Source: Clostridiales bacterium
GTDB taxonomy: Bacteria; Bacillota_A; Clostridia; Christensenellales; Christensenellaceae
DNA length: 49,468 nucleotides
Assembly: GCA_003149735.1 (NCBI GenBank)
Contig: QANA01000038.1
Span: forward strand, 1 to 49,468
Reading direction: 5' to 3'
How positions within the stretch are numbered: position 1 is the first letter of the stretch; every line of letters begins with the position of its first letter. The translations under genes and the position numbers were made by a program. The notes under the pieces are model-generated. The model saw only the letters and a program-made list of their open reading frames with translations. It was not told where the DNA came from and searched no databases. Positions 1-6,503 of this stretch are shown piece after piece.

Positions 1-1531
1 GCACCTCTTTCTTCTTAAACTTCTTTAAAACCACACTGATTACCCTTCGGTAAACTTCCCGGAACTCTTTCGTACGTCCATACAAAAGCAGAAAAATCCC
101 GTTCGGAACAATCAGGCAGACTATCATTTTTCCTATAAAGCCGATAAAGGACGCAGGCAGTATATTTGCAATGAACCACGTCACAATCGTTGCCAATACT
201 GTCGAAGCAAAATACAACAGATATTTTCCGAAATATGGCCATACGCTGCGTTTAAAGCCATATTTAAACAAAATCACCGGCTCTATCCACACCAGAGTAG
301 TAATCATGCTAACCGTCGTACCCACAAATGCACCAATCAATCCCCATCTGCTGGCCGTCAGAATCGAAACACCGATATTGACAATCGCCGAAATAATAGG
401 AACAAAGCGCCCTTCTTTAAACACCCCCATAGTGTCGCGGAAGGTGAGATTGACATTGCGCATACCGACCAGATAAAAGTTAAGTACAATAAAAAACACC
501 TGTTGCATTGTCAGCAGTCGATCTGCACCCGCCCAAATTGTGATAAATGGATTAAAGAGCACAAACAAACAGACTGAGCAAAAACCAAACATCCAGAAGT
601 TTCCAAAATAGATCAGGTTGTAAACTTCATACTTTCTTTTTTCGGATTCAACAGCCGCCAAATTGCCGATGCTACCGGTAATGGCGTTAAACACCTGCAG
701 CAGCAGATTTTTAATAGTCGTAGTTACCAGCGAGTAGTTCGAATAGATACCCGCTTCTACAATACCCTGAAATTTTGAAATGATGATACTGTCTGTACCA
801 TTGATGATGACCTGGCCTGTCCGATAGAACATCAGCGACCCCATATTGCGAAAAATACGTCGTCTTTCACGCAGTGAGAGCTGCTTCACGTTCTTTTCTT
901 TCAGATATGGATACATCCGATCTGCTATATGCATTGTAATCAGGTTTTGCAAAATATTGGTGCCTACCTGAATAGAGAGGGTCAGGATATAGTTATGGGT
1001 CAACACCATAACCAGCATCTGTACCGCATAACACAGCACAGACGTACCATATACTACACTGGAAACAATATAATGCTTCTGATTGGCTGTAATCAACGTG
1101 CCTTTATAAGCAAAGAAATAGCTAGAAGCCGTATTGATTACAAAGATCATAAAGATCAGTTTTACATGCGGAATCGTTTCCTTAGTTGTAATCAAATGCT
1201 CGATAAAGGGCAAGCAAATCAGCCCCATACCAATAATCACAAACCCAATGAGAACATATGCTTTTGCATACATTTTCATCAATGACTTGATTTTCTCGGT
1301 ATCGTCTTCCGCAATCGGCTTGTAGAGTGCGTAAATAATCGCCGTACCGACACCCAGGTCTGCCAGAGAAAATACCATCAAGATATTGGTAAATACTCCG
1401 TTGATGCCCAAATACTCATCGCTGAGCGTATGCATGAAAACAGTTCGATAAGCAAAGCTCATCAACATATTGAGCACTTGGCCACCCATGCCGAAAATAA
1501 TATTCCTAATGGAATTTCTGGATCGATTCAT
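1..1531 (-). CDS. Polysaccharide flippase (Wzx-like, MOP superfamily), 3' end cut by window edge
   Basis: The frame opens at ATG 1531 and stays open for 510 codons to the left edge, so the C-terminus is missing. The N-terminus (MNRSRNSIRNIIFGMGGQ) and the segment EYLGINGVFTNILMVFSLAD followed by LGVGTAIIYALYKP are typical of the multi-spanning flippases of Bacillota polysaccharide clusters, which move undecaprenyl-linked oligosaccharides across the membrane. Many hydrophobic segments separated by short charged loops are visible along the whole length. The sugar-phosphate transferase and galE nearby fit a surface-polysaccharide role. The Shine-Dalgarno is weak (GAGAACGGA region). Substrate cannot be told from sequence. 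Confidence 0.9.
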   Translation of the reverse strand, partial: MNRSRNSIRNIIFGMGGQVLNMLMSFAYRTVFMHTLSDEYLGINGVFTNILMVFSLADLGVGTAIIYALYKPIAEDDTEKIKSLMKMYAKAYVLIGFVIIGMGLICLPFIEHLITTKETIPHVKLIFMIFVINTASSYFFAYKGTLITANQKHYIVSSVVYGTSVLCYAVQMLVMVLTHNYILTLSIQVGTNILQNLITMHIADRMYPYLKEKNVKQLSLRERRRIFRNMGSLMFYRTGQVIINGTDSIIISKFQGIVEAGIYSNYSLVTTTIKNLLLQVFNAITGSIGNLAAVESEKRKYEVYNLIYFGNFWMFGFCSVCLFVLFNPFITIWAGADRLLTMQQVFFIVLNFYLVGMRNVNLTFRDTMGVFKEGRFVPIISAIVNIGVSILTASRWGLIGAFVGTTVSMITTLVWIEPVILFKYGFKRSVWPYFGKYLLYFASTVLATIVTWFIANILPASFIGFIGKMIVCLIVPNGIFLLLYGRTKEFREVYRRVISVVLKKFKKKEV

Positions 1532-1693
1532 AACATAAATTGTCCGTTCTCTATCATTTTAATCGCTACAATCATATCATATCGTAAAACCATTTTCCAT
1601 ATACGAAACAATTTACGGTGTTCAATTTTGTCGAAGTTTACAAAATTTTCGTCTTATTTTTCGTCACAGACCAGAATGCAAATTACTTTTGCA

Positions 1694-1722
1694 AATAAAA
1701 AACCCCGCTTATAAAGCGAGAT
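1694..1722 (-). terminator. Rho-independent terminator
   Basis: On the minus strand CTCGCTT-TAT-AAGCGGG forms a 7-bp stem (one T-G pair) followed by six T. It lies about 280 nt after the stop of the Spo0A-C-like gene and about 170 nt before the flippase start, so it could end the first transcript or act as an attenuator for the second. Confidence 0.65.
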
Positions 1723-1791
1723 TTTTGTTGCAACAACTATTGCGCAAAGTTCTACGAAGCCTTTTACAATCACAAAAATTACTCTTTTCAG

Positions 1792-1820
1792 ATTATAAAA
1801 CATTTTTCTTCCACAATCAA
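1792..1820 (-). promoter_or_regulatory. Candidate sigma-A promoter
   Basis: Minus strand: -35 TTGATT (1815-1820), 17-nt spacer, -10 TATAAT (1792-1797). Predicted start near 1785. The transcript would reach the terminator at 1694-1722 after about 90 nt, or serve as a long leader for the flippase. Confidence 0.5.
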
Positions 1821-2001
1821 GCCAAATTCTTTCTCAATGGATTTCGGCGCATAGCATATCCATTCTTTTACCTGCATTTCTTTCTGAAAGCAATGAAAAA
1901 CACAAATAAAATTCCGGCCTTATTGCTGCTGGTGGCCTTCACCGGAAAGGTTCGTCGCCTTCCATTTTCTTCTATCGCATGAAAGATAAAAGAAAAAAAT
2001 A

Positions 2002-2403
2002 CTATATCTCTTTTGCAAGCGTTTTCCTATGATCCTCCTCCAAAATCTTATAGAACGGCTGGTCATATTGGAGATAGTATGCAAAATAGAAAAACATATC
2101 TCGAGGCGCATTGATATCGCTGATATTTTTACCGATATACTGTTCTTTCAGAACATCATTTTTGTCAAAAAGCGCCCAACACATATTTGCTATTCTGAGT
2201 GCCTGCCTGGATATGGCTGCATCGCTTTTATTCAGCATGACTGCCACTGCAGGATACACATCTCTCGACAATACGATATCACTGAGATTCATGCCGTCTT
2301 CAAACATCAATTTTCTGATTTGCTCTACAGCACACAAAAACGGGCGAATATCGCTTTGCATAGGTCCAAGTATTCTGCGAATTGTTTTTTCTGATTCATT
2401 CAT
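2002..2403 (-). CDS. Stand-alone Spo0A C-terminal-domain-like protein (putative DNA-binding regulator)
   Basis: A 133-residue protein with no receiver domain. Its core aligns by eye with the DNA-binding domain of Spo0A: DIRPFLCAVEQI matches the HIKGYLYLREAI segment, and VYPAVAVMLNKSDAAISRQA followed by LRIANMCW matches LYPDIAKKFNTTASRVERAI followed by RHAIEVAW. The conserved YP, A, N, S, R, A and W positions are kept, and a later AP..MF stretch matches PTNSEF. ATG 2403 is chosen because GGAG sits 6 nt upstream. In-frame ATG 2415 and the upstream start at 2442 lack such a site. Spo0A binds 0A boxes through this fold, and a TGTCGAAAA site lies 65 nt upstream. The domain call is by alignment in the head, not by search. 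Target genes are unknown. Confidence 0.65.
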   Translation of the reverse strand: MNESEKTIRRILGPMQSDIRPFLCAVEQIRKLMFEDGMNLSDIVLSRDVYPAVAVMLNKSDAAISRQALRIANMCWALFDKNDVLKEQYIGKNISDINAPRDMFFYFAYYLQYDQPFYKILEEDHRKTLAKEI

Positions 2404-2437
2404 TTTAAACTCCATGAAACATACTTTTCCAACCACT

Positions 2438-2477
2438 ATCATACATGAATTATTTCATTTTACTACCTTTTCGACAT
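2438..2477 (-). promoter_or_regulatory. Candidate Spo0A-controlled promoter (0A box plus -10)
   Basis: Minus strand TGTCGAAAA (2468-2476) matches the 0A-box consensus TTTGTCGAAAA at all nine positions. A -10-like TATGAT lies at 2438-2443 with no recognisable -35 at the expected place (2461-2466), directly beside the box. This layout, with a 0A box abutting a poor -35, is that of Spo0A-activated promoters. Confidence 0.45.
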
Positions 2478-2515
2478 AAAAAGACTTAAAATACATAAAA
2501 ACGACTTCATAATTT

Positions 2516-2529
2516 GGCCATAAATGGCC
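2516..2529. repeat. Perfect palindrome, operator-like
   Basis: GGCCAT-AA-ATGGCC, extended by AATT on both sides after one mismatch. It lies about 110 bp upstream of the Spo0A-C-like gene. Confidence 0.5.
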
Positions 2530-2542
2530 TAATTTTCTCGTC

Positions 2543-2563
2543 CGTCGAAGGAAATGTCGAAGG
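2543..2563 (+). repeat. Direct repeats of GTCGAAGG (0A-box-like)
   Basis: CGTCGAAGG (2543-2551) and TGTCGAAGG (2555-2563) repeat with 12-bp periodicity. The second contains the full TGTCGAA core. The rest of 2404-2852 is AT-rich and carries no gene that I can support. Confidence 0.5.
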
Positions 2564-2852
2564 TCATTCTCAAAAAAAGCATTCGCTACTGAGCATTTTT
2601 ATTAATGCAAATGATTTTAAAATTAACCAGATTGGTCCAGGCATTTCGTATTTGGAGAATTCCATCCTAAAATGTATCCGGCTTAAATTCGTCGATATCT
2701 CAGTATATTTTAACCGCTCATTCTATCCGGCACTAAACCTGCCGACAGCTAAAAATTACCGTCTTTCGGCTCTGCCCCTTCCGCAACCTGGCAACTCAAT
2801 CAAGCTCGGATCTAAGCAGAAATCCATAATCGGCAACATATAAAAATTTCAC

Positions 2853-2881
2853 AAAAAAAAACTCGCTTATCCAGCGAGTTT
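2853..2881 (-). terminator. Rho-independent terminator of the tRNA pair
   Basis: Minus strand AACTCGCT-GGAT-AAGCGAGT stem (2861-2867 with 2873-2879) followed by eight T. It starts right after the tRNA-Val CCA end. Confidence 0.9.
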
Positions 2882-2957
2882 TGGTGGGAGCAACAGGGCT
2901 CGAACCTGTGACCTCCTGCTTGTAAGGCAGATGCTCTCCCAGCTGAGCTATGCTCCC
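2882..2957 (-). tRNA. tRNA-Val (anticodon TAC)
   Basis: The cloverleaf is complete: acceptor GGGAGCA pairs with TGCTCCC, the D arm has AGCTCAGCTGGGAGAGC, the anticodon loop is CTTACAA, and the T arm has GGTTCGAGCCC. The discriminator A is followed by an encoded CCA. It is the second gene of a two-tRNA transcript. Confidence 0.97.
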
Positions 2958-2961
2958 AATA

Positions 2962-3036
2962 TGGTGACCCCTAGGAGAATCGAACTCCTGTTACCGCCGT
3001 GAAAGGGCGATGTCTTAACCGCTTGACCAAGGGGCC
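2962..3036 (-). tRNA. tRNA-Glu (anticodon TTC)
   Basis: Acceptor GGCCCCT pairs with AGGGGTC (one G-T), the anticodon loop is CTTTCAC, the T arm holds AGTTCGATTCTC, and CCA is encoded. Four bases separate it from tRNA-Val, and both share one promoter and one terminator. Confidence 0.97.
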
Positions 3037-3057
3037 GTTTTCCGTGCCACATGCTAT

Positions 3058-3086
3058 ATAATACACAATCCGCAAATGCTTGTCAA
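3058..3086 (-). promoter_or_regulatory. Sigma-A promoter of the tRNA-Glu/tRNA-Val transcript
   Basis: Minus strand -35 TTGACA (3081-3086), 17-nt spacer, -10 TATTAT (3058-3063). The -35 is perfect and the -10 ends 21 nt before the tRNA-Glu 5' end. Confidence 0.9.
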
Positions 3087-3102
3087 GTTTTTTTTTCTTT
3101 TT

Positions 3103-3137
3103 CTGCCGCATATCATAAAAAACATGGTATGCGGCAG
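3103..3137. repeat. Inverted repeat after the cohesin gene
   Basis: CTGCCGCATATCAT (3103-3116) and ATGGTATGCGGCAG (3124-3137) form a long hairpin with a 7-nt loop. T-rich sequence lies before it and A-rich sequence after it on either strand, so the stem is lengthened by A-T pairs but has no U-tract. It may protect the mRNA end or terminate weakly. Confidence 0.55.
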
Positions 3138-3149
3138 AAAAAAGATTCG

Positions 3150-4529
3150 TTATTGTTCCGAGTCATCCTGCGCCGTATCTGTATTATGTTCCTCAGCAGG
3201 CTGCATTTCTGCGTTTCCATCCGCCGCTATAGCTTCTTCCGAAGCCTCTTCCAGTATTTCCGTTGTTTCTGCTTGCGCTTGCGCGTTTCTTTTCTTTTTG
3301 GAAGCAATCAGAATACTGCCCATAACAGCAATTGACAGCAGGCTGACGCCCATTATTCCTACTACCACCATCATAATGCCATCGTCTTCCAAAATACGGT
3401 CGATTACACCTTTCTTAGGCTGCTCCGGTTCTGGCTGAACGATCACAGGGACATCTTCCTGCGGGTTCTCTGCTTCCAGCAATAATGTGTACATTTGCTG
3501 ATTTACCCGCTGCAGCGTATTTTCCTGACGGTCATACAGATAAATACCTGCTTTCCCCACAGATGGATTCATCAGATAAAGATAAGCATATTCACCATCT
3601 TCTTCATGGATCCACGCAAAAACAGCTTCATCCTGAATTAACACTTCACCCTTTTCATAGCCCTGGGGAAAGACCACTTCTTCGCCAGGCAGCATCGGAA
3701 TATAGGTATTCATCCCTACATTCAATACCTGATAGGCATAAAAAGCATCATAACCGTTATATACGAAGAACCGCCCATTTGCGCCTTCTCCATTGGTAAA
3801 GTACAACAGCGTCATATCTAAATCTTCACGATTCGCTGCCTGTACCTGTTCTCCGTTATAGACAATCGTCTTGCCAGTAAAGCCTTCCGGCAAATTCACA
3901 TTCTGCAGGCTCTTCCACAGATATAGCGTATTGCCGTTGACCTGCACTTCTATAGCTGTCTCCAAATCCGTAGGTTGTATAGCTTCTGAAATCTGGCTTT
4001 CCTCCGGCTTTTGCGTTTCCTTTTCCGTTTCCTTTTCCGGCTCTTTATCTGTGTTGTCAACAGGTTTGGTCTCTTCTTTTTCTTTTATCGTAATTGTCTT
4101 GCTGGCCGTAGGATTTCCTATTGTATTTCCATCCCAATCCACCATATCGCTGCCTGTCACGCTCACTTTGGCGCTGCCAGCAGCAGTTGTTTGAAAAGTC
4201 ATAGTGATGCTGAGCGCAGATTTACTGGTAGAGCTGGTCTCCAAAACTACTGTTCCACTGCCACTGGCCACATTGGCATCGCCATCGCCACTGGCACCCG
4301 AATACTTCAATAAAGAGGCATCATAAGAAATATAAGCCTTTACTCCTGCAAGATAAGTGCCTCCTCCATTAAAGGAAAAAGTCACTTTCACTGTATTTCC
4401 TACTGTCACAGAGGAAGAACTGAGTGAAATGCCTGCACTGCCTGCTGCCAAAACCGGCATCGGAATTGCCAGCAGCAGCAACATTGCCATATATAGTGCA
4501 ATATGTTTCAAAAATTTTTTCATATCCAT
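3150..4529 (-). CDS. Membrane-anchored cohesin-domain protein
   Basis: 459 residues. A signal peptide (about 1-29) ends at AMLLLLAIPMPVLAAG. A cohesin-like beta-sandwich follows (about 30-150), with SVTVGNTVKVTFSF and GVKAYISYDASLLKYSG as the family signatures. Next come a K/E/T-rich linker (about 150-190), a second extracellular region of unknown family (about 190-360), a membrane helix (about 385-408) closed by SKKKR, and an acidic cytoplasmic tail of about 45 residues. Cohesins bind dockerins with calcium. The preceding gene, only 8 nt away, encodes a dockerin, so this protein is the obvious receptor for it at the cell surface. AAGGAAAGGA precedes ATG 4529, and ATG 4523 is equally well placed. 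Confidence 0.8.
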   Translation of the reverse strand: MDMKKFLKHIALYMAMLLLLAIPMPVLAAGSAGISLSSSSVTVGNTVKVTFSFNGGGTYLAGVKAYISYDASLLKYSGASGDGDANVASGSGTVVLETSSTSKSALSITMTFQTTAAGSAKVSVTGSDMVDWDGNTIGNPTASKTITIKEKEETKPVDNTDKEPEKETEKETQKPEESQISEAIQPTDLETAIEVQVNGNTLYLWKSLQNVNLPEGFTGKTIVYNGEQVQAANREDLDMTLLYFTNGEGANGRFFVYNGYDAFYAYQVLNVGMNTYIPMLPGEEVVFPQGYEKGEVLIQDEAVFAWIHEEDGEYAYLYLMNPSVGKAGIYLYDRQENTLQRVNQQMYTLLLEAENPQEDVPVIVQPEPEQPKKGVIDRILEDDGIMMVVVGIMGVSLLSIAVMGSILIASKKKRNAQAQAETTEILEEASEEAIAADGNAEMQPAEEHNTDTAQDDSEQ

Positions 4530-4537
4530 TCCTTTCC

Positions 4538-6268
4538 TTACGATTGTGTAATTTGCGACAATTCCATGAGATGTTTCCGTACGAAAACCATATCTGCTAT
4601 CGTAATCTTTCCATCCTTATTGATATCCGCCGCTGTATAATAACTATCCGACAAAGCAGAGAGTTCCATCAAATGTTTACGCGTCAAAACCAGGTCTGCA
4701 ATAGAAATACTCCCATCCCCATTGATATCGCCATAAATGACAATTTCAAAGCTCTGGTACACAGAACCATCGGTTTTTAAAATTTTCAGTATATCTCCTG
4801 TAACTGCCTTACCGCTGCTCTTTTTCTGATCCGCTTTGTTATACAGTACCACACTTCCGTTTTCCACCGAAAATTTACCCAGCAAAGCCGAGACCTGCGT
4901 GCTCTCCGCCACTCCTGTCAACACAGAGCCACTGATACGATAAGAAGTGCTGAATGAAGGAGTTTTCGGCGTTTCCGGCTCTTCAGGCTCTACCGGTTGT
5001 TCTGTTCTGTCTTCCGGTTTGGGTACCGCCTGTGCCGGCATATTTTCATATACCGGAATTTTAAAGATCAGAGTGCCCTGCAGAATTTCATCTGTATACG
5101 CCTTTTTCATAATCGTAGATTCAGAAGCCGGCGCCTTTACGTTAGACATATATTGATGATTATACAGATTGGATTGATTCACTACATTAAATTTCTGGAA
5201 ATAAATGGTATCCTGCCCTTTGTTAATATAGCTCGTCCCCAAAAACTGAGCGCCTCCGGTAATGGATTTATATTGATTTGTCCATGGACGTCCGTAGGAT
5301 CCGGAAGTACTGGCATATTTTGCACCGTTCAGTGTTGCACCACCGGTTGAAGTAGCATATGCTCCAATATTAAAGAAGTTATAGTACCCTTCATATCCGG
5401 AAACCGTGCCGTTCCCCAGCGCATTTCCTTTAGCCCCCTGCTCCTGTTTTGCCCTGGAAGCCAGATGATATGGACTGACCTCCGACAGTTGCCCGGCAGT
5501 CAGGAAAGTTTCAGCATAGCTCAGCGTCTCTTCGGTATCAGGGCAGGTATAATTGCCAGACATAAAAGTCCCGGAAAGAATTGCAGAAACTCCGGCAGCT
5601 GTATATGCACCTTCCGTATAGGAGAGACATTCAAACATAAATATATTGGAAGCATTCAGGAAATTGCGCGGATCCATATAGTATTCCACTGCGGCTTTGG
5701 AAGCTGTTACCCAGGAATTGCCGTCCCGGCCAATCTGATTGCCATTCTCATCCACATCAGTCAGGTCGATATAAGCCGGGTTACTGGTATAATAAACCAT
5801 GTTACGCCCGATCACCGTCTCTCCCGCTATCACTTCATTCCAGGAAGGCTCTATTTTTACAGCTTTAAACTGCCAGGAAGGATATTGTTCATGCAGGGCA
5901 ATCAAGCCCGCGTAATAACTCTCCGGAAATCCCTGCTCTTGCAGATAAGCAATAAAATCGCTGCTGCTGACCGTTACATATTCTGCAAATACATAACCCG
6001 TCAGCTGTGAGCCGTTTTTTTCGCATTTCACCTGATACCAGAGACCGCCGTTAGATGCCGTTGCCTCTCCGATGATATAAACGCTGTCTCCCGCAGCCAA
6101 CTTCGTAATCGAAGTATATTCAGTTCCCGGCCCTTCTCTGAAATTAACTGTATCGTTAATCACGCCCCATTTTTCTTCATAAGCTTTTGCCGAAAAAGGA
6201 ATTAACAATACCGTACATAACAGCATCAGCACACAGCACAGGGAAATTTTACGATGCATTTGTTTCAT
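4538..6268 (-). CDS. Secreted SH3/glucosaminidase (GH73-like) with C-terminal dockerin
   Basis: 576 residues: signal peptide (1-29), bacterial SH3 domain (about 33-100, VNFREGPGTEYTSI), and an endo-beta-N-acetylglucosaminidase domain (about 105-400) with SPYHLASRAKQEQGAKGN, whose Glu is the likely acid catalyst, and a YYNFFNIGAYA segment. A P/E-rich linker and a small beta module (SVLTGVAESTQVSALLGKF) follow. A type I dockerin ends the protein (about 512-576), with two calcium loops, DINGDGSISIADL and DINKDGKITIADM, each followed by RKHLM. The enzyme would cut peptidoglycan glycan strands. The dockerin suggests it is held by the cohesin protein encoded next. GAGGAAA is placed correctly for ATG 6268. 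First gene of the unit. Confidence 0.88.
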   Translation of the reverse strand: MKQMHRKISLCCVLMLLCTVLLIPFSAKAYEEKWGVINDTVNFREGPGTEYTSITKLAAGDSVYIIGEATASNGGLWYQVKCEKNGSQLTGYVFAEYVTVSSSDFIAYLQEQGFPESYYAGLIALHEQYPSWQFKAVKIEPSWNEVIAGETVIGRNMVYYTSNPAYIDLTDVDENGNQIGRDGNSWVTASKAAVEYYMDPRNFLNASNIFMFECLSYTEGAYTAAGVSAILSGTFMSGNYTCPDTEETLSYAETFLTAGQLSEVSPYHLASRAKQEQGAKGNALGNGTVSGYEGYYNFFNIGAYATSTGGATLNGAKYASTSGSYGRPWTNQYKSITGGAQFLGTSYINKGQDTIYFQKFNVVNQSNLYNHQYMSNVKAPASESTIMKKAYTDEILQGTLIFKIPVYENMPAQAVPKPEDRTEQPVEPEEPETPKTPSFSTSYRISGSVLTGVAESTQVSALLGKFSVENGSVVLYNKADQKKSSGKAVTGDILKILKTDGSVYQSFEIVIYGDINGDGSISIADLVLTRKHLMELSALSDSYYTAADINKDGKITIADMVFVRKHLMELSQITQS

Positions 6269-6333
6269 TTTATATTTCCTCGTTCTTCCTCGTTGATACC
6301 TTTCTGGAATATCAGTCTATAAGTTTTCATTTT

Positions 6334-6342
6334 ATTATAGCA
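6334..6342 (-). promoter_or_regulatory. Extended -10 promoter of the dockerin/cohesin operon
   Basis: Minus strand TGC-TATAAT (TATAAT at 6334-6339) with no clear -35. It lies 66 nt upstream of the ATG at 6268. Confidence 0.55.
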
Positions 6343-6449
6343 TATATTTTTTCTATCGTACTCGTTTTTTCATGCCTTTTCAATGCAATTTCACATTATT
6401 CACAAATTTATATCCTTTTTCCTGTATCCAAAAAGTGCTTCTCTGTATG

Positions 6450-6497
6450 AAAAAAGGAACTTTTCTGACCTTCCGGACAGAAAAGTTCCTTTTAAAG
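6450..6497 (-). terminator. Strong terminator after the sugar transferase
   Basis: A perfect 16-bp stem joins 6452-6467 (AAAAGGAACTTTTCTG) to 6478-6493, with a 10-nt loop and T-runs on both strands. It ends the galE-transferase transcript. Confidence 0.9.
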
Positions 6498-6503
6498 CAT
6501 ATT

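Larger units (their letters stand above)
1532..2001 (-). other. 470-bp gene-free stretch with structured RNA potential
   Basis: No convincing protein is encoded here on either strand. The stretch holds the promoter and terminator listed separately, a TGTCGAA site at 1629-1635 (Spo0A-box core), and two hairpins on the minus strand that share bases: GGAAGG with CCTTTCC (1944-1963) and TTCCGG with CCGGAA (1912-1947). They cannot form together. Confidence 0.4.

Noticed and set aside
2514..2843. Plus-strand frame of 109 residues starting at TTG
   Set aside because: No ribosome site, starts inside the palindrome, composition is unlike protein, and no recognisable motif; it covers the regulatory region of the Spo0A-C-like gene.
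5465..6010. Plus-strand frame of 181 residues opposite the glucosaminidase
   Set aside because: Antisense shadow of a clear domain; no start signals.
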